Origin: G963708325 sp963708325
GTDB lineage: Bacteria > Actinomycetota > Thermoleophilia > Solirubrobacterales > 70-9
Length of the DNA: 64,000 nt
NCBI GenBank assembly: GCA_963708325.1
Contig: OY970203.1
Coordinates: 1,178,001-1,242,000 of the forward strand
Reading direction: 5' to 3'
In this document: positions 24,818-33,090 of the stretch, piece after piece
Numbering within the stretch: position 1 is the first letter of the stretch
Layout of the letters: each line of letters starts with the position of its first letter
Made by a program: the position numbers and the translations under genes
Notes under the pieces: model-generated
Seen by the model: the letters and a program-made list of their open reading frames with translations, nothing else
What the model was told of the DNA's origin: nothing
Database searches by the model: none

Positions 24818-26122
24818 TCAGGGGCCGAGCACGCGGTCCGTGTACTCGTTGCGAAAGCGGCGGTCGGGGTCGAGCCGGTTTCGAACCGCGGCGAAGTCGT
24901 CCCAGCGCGGGTAGCGCGGGGCCAGCGTCGCCGCCGACTGGAAGTGTCGCTTCCCCCAGTGGGGGCGGCCGCCGTAGGAGTCCATGATCGCCTCCACGCC
25001 GCGGAAGTAGGGCTCCCACGCCATCCCCGCGTACATGTGCACGGCGACGTAGCAGGTGTCGCGCTCCCAGGCGGTGCTGAGGTACGACGCGTCGTCGCCT
25101 GAGACAACCCGCACCTCGATCGGGAAGCTGACGTCGAAGCCGCGCCGCTCGACCAGGTCGAGCACGCGGCGGGCCGCCTCGGGTCCGTGCTCGCGGGGGA
25201 TCGCGTACTCCATCTCGGTGAATCGGATGCGCCGCTCGCTGGCGAAGACGCGGTAGCTGCGGTCCACCTTGGTCGAGCGCCCGAGCTGACCGGAGGCGAA
25301 GCGGGCGAGGCGGGGGATCTGGGAGGGGAAGCGACGGCCGACGCGGGCGAGCGCCCCCATCGCCCAGTTCTCGAAGACGACCTCCTGGAGGAACTCGGCG
25401 GCGCGGCCGCGCGGCTGCGGCGGGCCGGCGATCCGCTCGGTCTCTCGCACCAGCGCCACGTCGGTGTGGGGGAAGACGTAGAACTCGAAGTGGTCGCATC
25501 GGTCGACGAGCTCGTCGAAGCAGGCGAGCACGTCTTCGAGCGGCTCGGGATGGTCCACGCGGCGCAGGGTGAAGGCGGGCACCGTGCGAAGCGTCACCGT
25601 GGCGACGATTCCGAGGGCCCCGAGGCCGACGCGGGTGGCGCGCAGCCCCTCGGGATAGGAGCCGGCGGAAAGCTCGACGACGCTGCCGTCGCCGGCGACC
25701 ACCTCCATTGCCTCCACCTGCGACGGGATGTTGCGAAAGCGCGCGCCGGTGCCGTGCGTGGCCGTGGCGAGCGCGCCGGCCAGCGTCTGGCGGTCGATGT
25801 CGCCGAGGTTCTCCAGGGCGCGGCCGTGCTGCTCGTCGAGCTGGCGGCTGAGGTCCCGCAGCACGATCCCGGCCTCGACCTTGACCAGGCCGGAGTCGCG
25901 GTCCACGTCGAGGATGCGGTCGAGCATGTCGAGCCGCACCATCACGCCGTCGGTGCAGGCGATGTCGGTGAACGAATGGCCCGACGACGACGCGCGCACG
26001 GTGCGGCCGTCGGCCGCCGCCCGCTTGACGGCTCCGCACAGCTCACCGAGCCCGGCGGGCGCGATCGTCTCGACGGGGCGGCAGCGCTGGTCGCCGGTCC
26101 AGTTTCGCCACTCGCTCGCCAC
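24818..26122 (-). CDS. FAD-dependent aldonolactone oxidase (ALO/L-gulonolactone type)
   Basis: 434 residues. The N-terminal PCMH-type FAD domain has SSGHSFTDIA; the His aligns with the residue that carries covalent FAD in AldO-like oxidases. The C-terminal ALO domain has the HWGKRHF motif that binds the flavin and substrate. Members oxidise aldonolactones or alditols (arabinono-, gulono-lactone or xylitol). The GTG start lies 6 nt after TAGGCT (26129-26134, minus strand). Whether the natural substrate is a lactone or an alditol cannot be read from sequence. Confidence 0.85.
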   Translation of the reverse strand: MASEWRNWTGDQRCRPVETIAPAGLGELCGAVKRAAADGRTVRASSSGHSFTDIACTDGVMVRLDMLDRILDVDRDSGLVKVEAGIVLRDLSRQLDEQHGRALENLGDIDRQTLAGALATATHGTGARFRNIPSQVEAMEVVAGDGSVVELSAGSYPEGLRATRVGLGALGIVATVTLRTVPAFTLRRVDHPEPLEDVLACFDELVDRCDHFEFYVFPHTDVALVRETERIAGPPQPRGRAAEFLQEVVFENWAMGALARVGRRFPSQIPRLARFASGQLGRSTKVDRSYRVFASERRIRFTEMEYAIPREHGPEAARRVLDLVERRGFDVSFPIEVRVVSGDDASYLSTAWERDTCYVAVHMYAGMAWEPYFRGVEAIMDSYGGRPHWGKRHFQSAATLAPRYPRWDDFAAVRNRLDPDRRFRNEYTDRVLGP

Positions 26123-26128
26123 GCGCCA

Positions 26129-26134
26129 AGCCTA
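26129..26134 (-). promoter_or_regulatory. -10-like hexamer of the aldonolactone oxidase gene
   Basis: TAGGCT on the minus strand, 6 nt before the GTG start at 26122; supports this start and a leaderless message. Confidence 0.35.
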
Positions 26135-26226
26135 GACGCGCGGATTCGGACCGTGGAGCCGGCATGCCGGCACGCCGCGATGGTTTGCGTCGGGCACGGA
26201 TCGGGAACGAGACACGCGGTTTCGCG

Positions 26227-26505
26227 ATGACCCGGATCCTGTTCGCTCCGTTCAGCATCGTCGCCGGCGTGATCGCCGGCCTGATCGGCAAGAAGCTCTT
26301 CGAACGGCTGTGGGGGCTGGTCGACAACGAGGAGCCGCCCGACGCCGAGCACCGCGAGATCGGAATCGGCAAGCTGCTCGTCGCGCTCGCCGTCGAGGGA
26401 GCGATCTTCCGGGCCGTGCGCGGCCTCGGCGACCACCTCTCGCGTCGCGGCTTCGAGCGCGCGACGGGACGCTGGCCGGGCGAGCCCGAGCCCGAGCCCG
26501 AGTGA
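26227..26505 (+). CDS. DUF4235 small membrane protein
   Basis: 92 residues from the ATG at 26227. A first TM helix (ILFAPFSIVAGVIAGLIG) is followed by the KLFERLWGLVDNEEPPD segment and a second hydrophobic helix (LLVALAVEGAIFRAV), ending in a Pro-Glu run. This fits DUF4235, a common actinobacterial two-TM family of unknown function. It is divergent from the oxidase gene and followed by tRNA-Ser. Confidence 0.8.
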   Translation: MTRILFAPFSIVAGVIAGLIGKKLFERLWGLVDNEEPPDAEHREIGIGKLLVALAVEGAIFRAVRGLGDHLSRRGFERATGRWPGEPEPEPE

Positions 26506-26565
26506 CAGGCGACGCGCCGAGCGGCTCCGGCTCCGGCGCCGTTCGCTGGCCCCGGGGTGGCGGGC

Positions 26566-26571
26566 TACCCT
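26566..26571 (+). promoter_or_regulatory. -10-like hexamer of tRNA-Ser (TGA)
   Basis: TACCCT ending 8 nt before the mature 5' end of the tRNA gene. It is the same TAnnnT pattern seen before several protein genes in this window. Confidence 0.4.
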
Positions 26572-26579
26572 CTGCTGCC

Positions 26580-26668
26580 GGAGGGGTGGCAGAGCGGTCG
26601 AATGCGGCGGCCTTGAAAGCCGTTAGGGGCCCTCGGGTCCCTCGTGGGTTCGAATCCCACCCCCTCCG
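26580..26668 (+). tRNA. tRNA-Ser (anticodon TGA)
   Basis: Class II cloverleaf: acceptor GGAGGGG/CCCCTCC, D arm with GAGCGGTCGAATGC, anticodon loop CTTGAAA, long variable arm, TTCGAAT loop, discriminator G. It reads UCA and related UCN codons. Confidence 0.95.
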
Positions 26669-26967
26669 CTCGCGCCGTCGGCCGGGGAACAGGGCCGTCG
26701 GACGCGGCATACACGCCGGTTGAAAGACTGCTGGCCCTGTCGGTCGACGAGCAACAGCTGCTGCGGGCGGGCGCCGAGCTGGCCGCCGAGCACGGATCGT
26801 TCGGCGTGGACGACCTCGCCGGGCGCCTCGGCGCCGAGTTCGACGACGTGCTAGTGGCGCTGGGACGGCTGCGCCGCGACAACCTCGTGCGCGAGGCCGG
26901 GCGCGACCGCGAGGGCGAGCCGACCTACGCCGTCAGCATCGACGGGCTGCAGCGGCTGGGCGACTGA
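26644..26967 (+). CDS. small winged-helix protein, start uncertain
   Basis: The reading frame encodes a compact wHTH-like domain (LSVDEQQLLRAGAELAAEHG, then a recognition-type helix VDDLAGRLGAEFDDVLVALG and an RRDNLVREAG wing), as in small DNA-binding regulators. The only usual in-frame start is a GTG inside the T arm of tRNA-Ser. No ATG, GTG or TTG occurs between the tRNA and the domain (from about 26719). The true start may be a CTG at 26728 or 26731, or the gene may be decaying. The coordinates give the widest frame. Confidence 0.45.
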   Translation: MGSNPTPSARAVGRGTGPSDAAYTPVERLLALSVDEQQLLRAGAELAAEHGSFGVDDLAGRLGAEFDDVLVALGRLRRDNLVREAGRDREGEPTYAVSIDGLQRLGD

Positions 26968-27087
26968 GCGTCAGCTCCCGCCGGCGGGGAGCCCTGCCGC
27001 TGCCATCCCCTCCTCGGGGGCGGGTTATGTCGACGTTTCGCTGCGACACGGCTCGCAGTATCGCGGTTGTCGCCGAGGGCGCTGGCG

Positions 27088-27093
27088 TAGATT
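27088..27093 (+). promoter_or_regulatory. -10-like hexamer of the nitronate monooxygenase gene
   Basis: TAGATT ending 8 nt before the ATG at 27102. It helps select that start over an upstream in-frame ATG at 27027. Confidence 0.4.
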
Positions 27094-27101
27094 CGGCATT
27101 G

Positions 27102-28067
27102 ATGGAAGAGACGTTCACCGCGCTCGCGGGCATCGAGCTGCCGATCGTCCAGGCCGGCATGGGCGGCGGCGTCGCCCGCCACGAGCTGGCCGCGGCGGTG
27201 TCCGAGGCGGGCGGGCTGGGAACGCTCGGCACGTTGGATCCCCCGCGGCTGCAGCGCGAGCTGGCCGCTGCCCGCGGGCTCACGGCGAAGCCCGTCGCGG
27301 TCAACCTGCTGCTGCCGTTCGCCGGTCGCGGCCACTGGCGCGCGGCCGCCGGCGCCGACGTCGTGGTGACGTTCTGGGGCCGGCCGCGTCGCCGCACCTC
27401 CGGGCTCTGGCTGCACCAGTGCGGCTCGGTCGAGGAGGCGCTGGCGGCCGCCGCCGCGGGCGCCGACGCGGTGATTGCGCAGGGCCGCGAGGCCGGTGGC
27501 CACGTGCGCGGCGGCGACCCGGCGCGCGACCTGCTCGACCGGATGCGCGCCGCGCTGCCCGGCGAGTATCCGGTGCTCGTCGCCGGGGGCATCGCCGACC
27601 GCTCCGACGTCGCCGCCGCGCTCGAGGCCGGGGCGGCAGCCGTGCTGGGGACGCGCTTCGTGCTCAGCGACGAGAGCCGCGCCCACCCCGAGTACAAGCG
27701 CCGCCTCGCGGACTCCTCCGAGACGCTGCTCACCGAGCTGTTCGGGGCGGGCTGGCCGCGGGCGCCGCATCGCGTCGTCGCCAATGCCGCCACCGCGCGC
27801 TGGCTGGACGACGACACCCGGGGGCCGGCCGCCATCCGCGCGCTCAACCTGCTCTCGGCGCCGCTCGCGCGCAGGCTCCCCCCGCGCGTGCAGGCCCGCA
27901 TCGCCGCCGGGCAGCGGCCCGGCGGCCGGCTGCTCTCGGCGCAGCCCGCCACCGACGACGGCCCCGCGGGACTGGTGGACGCCGGGCCGCTCTACGCCGG
28001 CGAGACGGTGGCCCGGCTCGACTCGGTGCGGCCGGCCGCCGAGATCGTGCGCGACCTGGTTCCCTGA
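27102..28067 (+). CDS. nitronate monooxygenase family FMN enzyme
   Basis: 321 residues forming a TIM-barrel flavoprotein. The N-terminal PIVQAGMGGGVA and the AQGREAGGH motif contain the FMN contacts and catalytic His of the NMO/2-nitropropane dioxygenase family. LVAGGIAD and GTRF complete the phosphate-binding part. It oxidises alkyl nitronates such as propionate-3-nitronate to carbonyl compounds, protecting respiration. The ATG at 27102 begins the first barrel strand and follows a -10-like hexamer. It does not appear to share an operon with neighbours. Confidence 0.85.
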   Translation: MEETFTALAGIELPIVQAGMGGGVARHELAAAVSEAGGLGTLGTLDPPRLQRELAAARGLTAKPVAVNLLLPFAGRGHWRAAAGADVVVTFWGRPRRRTSGLWLHQCGSVEEALAAAAAGADAVIAQGREAGGHVRGGDPARDLLDRMRAALPGEYPVLVAGGIADRSDVAAALEAGAAAVLGTRFVLSDESRAHPEYKRRLADSSETLLTELFGAGWPRAPHRVVANAATARWLDDDTRGPAAIRALNLLSAPLARRLPPRVQARIAAGQRPGGRLLSAQPATDDGPAGLVDAGPLYAGETVARLDSVRPAAEIVRDLVP

Positions 28068-28120
28068 CCCGGCGGGCGCAACTTCTCCTGCAAGATGCGG
28101 TTCTGGGCAGAACGTTGCAG

Positions 28121-29263
28121 ATGCGCCGCACAGCCGTGCCTAGACTCGGCCGCTCGTTGCGCGGCCAGGGTGAAAGTTCGGCTCCGGGACCGGGCGGGCG
28201 AGCCCGGCGGGGCCGCCGCCCGGCGCCGCTTCCGATCGCCCTGGCGGTCGCCCTTGCCGTGCTCGTCCTCGCCCCCGCCGCAGGCGCCCAGCCCTACCTG
28301 CCGCCCCGCGGCAAGATCTACCACGGCGTCTCGGACAGCGGCGAGCTGCGCCACTTCCGCCAGTTCCAGCGCCAGACCAACCGCCACCCGGCGGTGATGA
28401 ACACGTTCCACACCTGGGGAACCAGCCTCCGCTACGCGCTCAACCGCTGGCACGACGGCCGCGCCCGGCCGATGCTCTCGATCTCGACCGCGAAGAGCTA
28501 CAACGGCCGGGAGGTGATGACGCCCCGCGCGATCGCCCGGGGCCAGGGCGACGACTACCTGCTCAAGCTCAACCAGGCGATCGGCAGCCGCAGGCTGACC
28601 ATGTACATCCGTCCGTTCGGCGAGATGAACGCCCACTGGAATCCCTACTGCGCCTACAACGCCAACGGCTCGTTCCGCGGCGCCGCCCACAGCACGAAGT
28701 GGTTCCGGCAGGCCTGGCGGCGGCTGGTGATCGTCATCCGCGGCGGCGACCGCCGCAAGCGGATCAACGCGCGCCTTCGCCATCACCACATGCCGCCGAT
28801 GGAGAGCCATCGCGGCGTCCGGGTGCCGCGCCACCTCTACCACACGCGCACGGCATTCCTCTGGGTGCCGCAGTCCGAGCCGGCCCCCGCCGTGAGGGGC
28901 AATGGCACGGGGCACTACTGGCCCGGCTCGAGCTACGTGGACTGGGTCGGCACCGACTTCTTCTCGAAGTTCCCCAACTGGCGCGGGCTCAACGCCTTCT
29001 ACCGCACCTGGCGCGGCAAGCCGTTCGTGATCGGCGAATGGTCGGTGTGGGGATCGGACAACGCCGCCTTCGTCCACGACCTCTTCCACTGGACGTTCGC
29101 CCGCAAGCGCGTGCGGATGCTCGCCTACTACAACGGCTTCGGCAACAACAACGCGGTGCGGATCGGCAACTACCCCCACGCGCGCCGCAAGCTGCGCCAC
29201 ATCCTCGGCACCAGCAACTTCCAGGCCTACGCGCCGGAGTGGAAGCCGGGCGTACGGAACTGA
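28121..29263 (+). CDS. secreted GH26-like glycoside hydrolase
   Basis: 380 residues from the ATG at 28121; a TTG at 28157, 10 nt after TAGACT (28141-28146), is an alternative. A basic N-terminus and signal peptide end near AAGAQP. The catalytic domain has IRPFGEMNAHWNPY, matching the acid/base Glu block of GH26 mannanases (RxxHEMN), and KPFVIGEWSVWG with the candidate nucleophile Glu. His is replaced by Gly before the first Glu. It probably cleaves beta-mannan or a related beta-glycan outside the cell. Confidence 0.75.
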   Translation: MRRTAVPRLGRSLRGQGESSAPGPGGRARRGRRPAPLPIALAVALAVLVLAPAAGAQPYLPPRGKIYHGVSDSGELRHFRQFQRQTNRHPAVMNTFHTWGTSLRYALNRWHDGRARPMLSISTAKSYNGREVMTPRAIARGQGDDYLLKLNQAIGSRRLTMYIRPFGEMNAHWNPYCAYNANGSFRGAAHSTKWFRQAWRRLVIVIRGGDRRKRINARLRHHHMPPMESHRGVRVPRHLYHTRTAFLWVPQSEPAPAVRGNGTGHYWPGSSYVDWVGTDFFSKFPNWRGLNAFYRTWRGKPFVIGEWSVWGSDNAAFVHDLFHWTFARKRVRMLAYYNGFGNNNAVRIGNYPHARRKLRHILGTSNFQAYAPEWKPGVRN

Positions 29264-29311
29264 CCCGGCCGGGAGCCCCGGCGCCAACGGTCACCCGAAT
29301 AGATGGCGGCG

Positions 29312-31600
29312 CTACTCCGGATAGACGATGACCTGGACCGTCGGCGAGGCGCCCTGTGCGTACGACCACCCCGCCTCCGGAACGGCCACGGCGCGGAATG
29401 CGATCCGGGCCGGCTGGGCGATGTAGAGAAATCGGTAGTAGAAGCGAAAGCGGCCGGCGTCATCGGTGTGCAGAAGCTCGACCGGACGCCAGCGGCGCCG
29501 CTGGGTGTCGAAGTACTGGATCGCGACCAGCTTCCCGCCGGGGGGAATGGTGGTGCCGCGGTGGGCGACGGTGCCGCTCATCAGGACCCGCTCGCGGTTG
29601 AGCACGCGACGCGGGGTGATCGCGAGGGTCGCCTTCGCCCGGGTCGCCAGCCGCACGCGCCCTGACCCGGCCCTCGTCAGCGTGTCGGACCCGGCGAACT
29701 CCACGCTGACCAGACGCGAGGGGCCGGGCGGCAACCACTTCGAGTAGCGACCGCTCTCGTCGGTTGCGACCTCTGTCTCGGTTGGCGCCGCCGACGGGTC
29801 TGCGGCGGGGACCGAGCGGACGATCAGCTGGCGCCGCGCCAGCGGGCTGCCGCCGAGCGTCGTCAGCCGGCCGACGAGCCGCGCGCCGGAGCCGTAGGGG
29901 ACCGTCGCCCGGGTCGAGCGGACGACGCGCACCGCGCAGCGACGCCGACCGGAGTGGCGCCGGCAGCTGCGGTGGACCGTTCGCAGGCGCGCTCCGAGCA
30001 TCGTCTCGACCTTGATCGGATTGCGAAGGAACATCTGGCTGCCGTCGGCGCGGTCAACCGTCACCGTGCGGTTGCCCGCCGCGTCCACAGCCTCGGCGCG
30101 GAACTCGTAGACGCCCGCGTCCAGGTCGTCGGAGGGGAAGCGCGCCACCAGCTCGCCGCCGCCCGATCCCGCCTCCCCACCGCGCAGCTGCGTCGGAAGC
30201 TCGGTCCAGGTGGTGTCGCCCTGGGGGCGATAGGCCACGCTGCCGGCGACGACCCCCGACAGCTGGTCGGAGGCGGGGACCTGGATCCACTCCGGCCGAG
30301 CGGGGTCCTGCTCGTTCGCGAAGGCGACGGCGGGAGCGACGTTGTCGAAGCGCAGCACCGCCGTCGCCGCCGCGGCGGGATCCTCGTTGCCGGCCTCGTC
30401 GCGCAGCCATACCGAGACGCGGTACGCGCCGGCGCCGGGGACGTCGATCGCGGTCAGGCTGCTCGCGGCCGACGATGGCCCGTAGCGGGTCCCGGAGTCG
30501 TACCCGCCGTCCATCGCCTGCACGCGGTAGCCGGCGCGGCTGACGGGCGAGCCGTCGCCCTGATCGGGCGGGCTCCACTCGACGTCGAAGCCGTTCTCGG
30601 CATGCCAGCCGGCTCCACCGGCAACCGTGAGCTCGCTCGGCGCGGCCGGCGCCGTGTTGTCGACCCGCGCCGCCGAAGCGGTCCCGCAGGCGGTGTTGCC
30701 GGCGAAGTCGGCCTCGCACTGCCGAATCGCGTGGACGCCGTCGCTGAGGACGGCCGTGTCGAGCTGGTGCGAGCCGCTTGCCTTGCCGGGGCACGGCCGC
30801 ATCGCGGCCCCGACCAGCTCCGCCCCGATCGTGCGGGTGCTGCAGGCGTGGCGCGTCGTCCGCACGATCGTGCCGTCGACCTCCGTGCGGCTGAGTCTGA
30901 TCCCCGAGCCGCGGTCGCTGGCGGCGAAGTCGACGGATTGCACGCCGCGTGTCCAGCCGCCAGAGACTAGCTCGCCCGAGGTGGTGGCCTGCGGAAGCGC
31001 ATCGTCGCGAAGCGTCAGCGTGAGGGCGTTGATCCGGCCGTAGGAGGCCTGGTCCTGGGGACAGCGCCGACCGCCGGGAGCGGCGCAGACGAGGCGAGCC
31101 TCGAAGGCGCGCCACGACTCCCCCCAGGCCGGTCCGCGGAACGGCCGCGGCGTTTCGTCGCTGTCGCGCCCGGACTCGAGATGCTCGACCGCGCCGCTGT
31201 CCTTGATCACCGCCAGGCGCTGCTCGAAGCCGCCGTGCAGCAGCCGCCAGCTGTTGCCGCGCACGGCGACGATCGCCGTCCCGGCCGGCGCCGTCCAGCG
31301 CCAGCCCGCCCCTGCCCCCGAGAGCGTGGAGGCATCGCTGCGCCGCGTGCGAACGCCGATCCGCGCGCCCTCCCACGGCCCCCCGTCCGCGGGCGGCAGG
31401 CAGGTCTGCTCGCGAAGCAGGTGGTCATTTCCGGCGCTGCTCTGCCAGGTGGCCTCGGCGCCGATCCGCCAGCCGCACTGCGCCACGGTGTAGTACGACG
31501 CCGCCTGCGCCGGGGACGCCGAAGCCCAGAGCGCGGCGACCGCGATGCCCGCCGCCGCCAGGGCGCGGATCGCTTGTTGTCCCCACCCGTGGCCTCTCAC
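29312..31600 (-). CDS. large secreted protein with Ig/Fn3-like domains, coupled to a sigma factor
   Basis: 762 residues from a GTG at 31600 that overlaps the stop of the upstream sigma-factor gene (GTGA). A signal peptide ends near SPAQA. A Cys-containing N-terminal domain (about 35-190) and several beta-sandwich modules follow, including an Fn3-like unit (APSELTVAGG...VEWSPPDQGDG) and a late unit resembling carboxypeptidase-regulatory folds (SGTVAHRGTTIPPGGKLV). No sortase motif or catalytic site is visible. It is probably a surface adhesin-like or carbohydrate-binding protein whose expression tracks its sigma factor. Confidence 0.65.
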   Translation of the reverse strand: MRGHGWGQQAIRALAAAGIAVAALWASASPAQAASYYTVAQCGWRIGAEATWQSSAGNDHLLREQTCLPPADGGPWEGARIGVRTRRSDASTLSGAGAGWRWTAPAGTAIVAVRGNSWRLLHGGFEQRLAVIKDSGAVEHLESGRDSDETPRPFRGPAWGESWRAFEARLVCAAPGGRRCPQDQASYGRINALTLTLRDDALPQATTSGELVSGGWTRGVQSVDFAASDRGSGIRLSRTEVDGTIVRTTRHACSTRTIGAELVGAAMRPCPGKASGSHQLDTAVLSDGVHAIRQCEADFAGNTACGTASAARVDNTAPAAPSELTVAGGAGWHAENGFDVEWSPPDQGDGSPVSRAGYRVQAMDGGYDSGTRYGPSSAASSLTAIDVPGAGAYRVSVWLRDEAGNEDPAAAATAVLRFDNVAPAVAFANEQDPARPEWIQVPASDQLSGVVAGSVAYRPQGDTTWTELPTQLRGGEAGSGGGELVARFPSDDLDAGVYEFRAEAVDAAGNRTVTVDRADGSQMFLRNPIKVETMLGARLRTVHRSCRRHSGRRRCAVRVVRSTRATVPYGSGARLVGRLTTLGGSPLARRQLIVRSVPAADPSAAPTETEVATDESGRYSKWLPPGPSRLVSVEFAGSDTLTRAGSGRVRLATRAKATLAITPRRVLNRERVLMSGTVAHRGTTIPPGGKLVAIQYFDTQRRRWRPVELLHTDDAGRFRFYYRFLYIAQPARIAFRAVAVPEAGWSYAQGASPTVQVIVYPE

Positions 31601-32823
31601 GGTCCGAACTCCTGGCCGCCTCCCTGCGGGACCTGCGACGGGGGCGGCCTGCTCGGCGGGGGGCTCGAGGTGGAGCCGCTCGAGCCGGGACCGCCGACGG
31701 CCTCCTGCGGCGGCGCAGAGGACGCCGGCTCGGTGGGGCCGGTGGCGGACGGCTGCGGCGCCGGTCGCCCGGCGCCAGGCCCGCTCGGTCGCTGCTCGGG
31801 CACCGCTTCGACGACGGCGTCGACCAGCGGCCGCGGGTCGGCCGGGCGCACGTGCGCGGCCTGCGCCACCGGCGGGCGCTCGCGCTTGCGCTTGCCGGAG
31901 TCGGCCTTGATCGCCGCCCCGCCGCCGACCGCGACGGCGGCGACGCTCACGGCCACCGCTGCTTTCTGCGCCCAGGCGGCCTCGATCAACTGCTGAGCCT
32001 TGGCGGCGGCCGGCTGACGCGTTCCGGCGAGGCCGGCGGCCCACTCCTGGGCCCGGGCCCACCACGGGCGTCCGATGAGAACCGCGGGAAGAAGCTCGAG
32101 CACGCGCCGGGGAAGGCCGCGGTAGGCGCGCATCTTGGCGCGGCAGTGACCGCAGGCGCGGAGGTGGATGCGCACCTCGTCGGCGACCTCCGCCGACGCC
32201 TCGCCGTCGCAGTAGGCCGAGAGCGCAGCCGCCAGGTCCTCGCATCGCCGCCCCTCCTCGATGCTCGCGTACACCTCGAGAAAGCGCTTGCGGCCCTCGG
32301 CCATGCAGCGGTTGATCTTCGTGTAGGACCAGCCCGTGATCCGGCCGATCTCCTCGTATGAGTAGCCCTCGGCCTTGAGCATCAGCGCTCGCACCTCCTG
32401 CGGCTTGAGCGCGGTCAGGGCCTCGCGGCTGCGAGCGATGCGCTCGCTGCGCGCGGCGGAATCCGTCGGCCCGATTCGCTCCGACGGCAGCAGGTCGATC
32501 GGATCGGTGCCCTGGGGATCGGTGACCGGCGCAGGCGGGCCCAGCAGACGCTCGCGCTGGCGGCGCACCGCCATCGCCTCGTGCTTGGTGACCGTCTGCA
32601 TCCAGCGGATCAGCTGGGCCGGGTCGGCGGTCGGCGCCTTCGTCAACAGGATCTCGAACGCCCGCTGGTATGCGTCCTCCGCGTCCTCCGCGCAAAGGGA
32701 GTGGCGTCGCGCGGTTCGTCGCAGCGTCGTCTCGTGAACGCCGATCAGAGCCAGCGCCGCCCGCTCGCGTTCGCCTCCCAGTAGCCTCACACGCTCGCTC
32801 CCCGGTGCCCGTTTCTTCCCCAT
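31597..32823 (-). CDS. ECF sigma factor fused to zinc anti-sigma domain and TM tail
   Basis: 408 residues from the ATG at 32823. Sigma region 2 (about 25-95; DAEDAYQRAFEILL) and region 4 (about 135-190; EVRALMLKAEGYSYEEIG) are followed by an anti-sigma zinc motif HLRACGHC, then a hydrophobic TM segment (AVAVSVAAVAVGGGAAI) and a long Pro/Ser/Gly-rich tail that would lie outside the membrane. Sigma and its inhibitor are thus one polypeptide. Known ECF groups with C-terminal zinc-finger/TM extensions exist. It is coupled by GTGA to the secreted Ig-like protein gene. The signal that frees the sigma part is not evident. Confidence 0.8.
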   Translation of the reverse strand: MGKKRAPGSERVRLLGGERERAALALIGVHETTLRRTARRHSLCAEDAEDAYQRAFEILLTKAPTADPAQLIRWMQTVTKHEAMAVRRQRERLLGPPAPVTDPQGTDPIDLLPSERIGPTDSAARSERIARSREALTALKPQEVRALMLKAEGYSYEEIGRITGWSYTKINRCMAEGRKRFLEVYASIEEGRRCEDLAAALSAYCDGEASAEVADEVRIHLRACGHCRAKMRAYRGLPRRVLELLPAVLIGRPWWARAQEWAAGLAGTRQPAAAKAQQLIEAAWAQKAAVAVSVAAVAVGGGAAIKADSGKRKRERPPVAQAAHVRPADPRPLVDAVVEAVPEQRPSGPGAGRPAPQPSATGPTEPASSAPPQEAVGGPGSSGSTSSPPPSRPPPSQVPQGGGQEFGP

Positions 32824-32965
32824 GACGCTTCTATCAGCGGCGTCGCCGGACTCGCCGCCCCCCGGATCCGGGCAGCCACCGATGGTGCGGCCGCTCAAAC
32901 GCCGCGACGTCCCGGAAAAGCCCGGCAGAGCCGGACCGCCCGCACCTCCGGCGGGGAACGCTTGC

Positions 32966-33023
32966 CCGCAAAATGCGGACTCGTCGGCAAACGGGCTCCG
33001 GACGAGCGGGTTTTCCCGCTCGT
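32966..33023 (+). other. cluster of mutually exclusive hairpins upstream of the UDP-xylose synthase gene
   Basis: Three inverted repeats lie together: CCGCA/TGCGG (32966-32978), CTCGTC/GACGAG (32980-32985 with 33001-33006) and ACGAGCGGG/CCCGCTCGT (33002-33023, TTTT loop). The second and third share bases and cannot both form, as in attenuators. They lie between the divergent sigma-factor and sugar-nucleotide genes. No U run follows. They may equally be operator sites. Confidence 0.35.
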
Positions 33024-33075
33024 TGCGACGAAACTTGCGCTCCGGCTCGGCGGCGCCGGCGCCGCCTGCCGCCGC

Positions 33076-33081
33076 TATCCT
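33076..33081 (+). promoter_or_regulatory. -10-like hexamer of the UDP-xylose synthase gene
   Basis: TATCCT ending 9 nt before the ATG at 33091; an identical hexamer with 8-nt spacing precedes the mutase gene at 60298. Confidence 0.45.
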
Positions 33082-33090
33082 CGCCGCACG

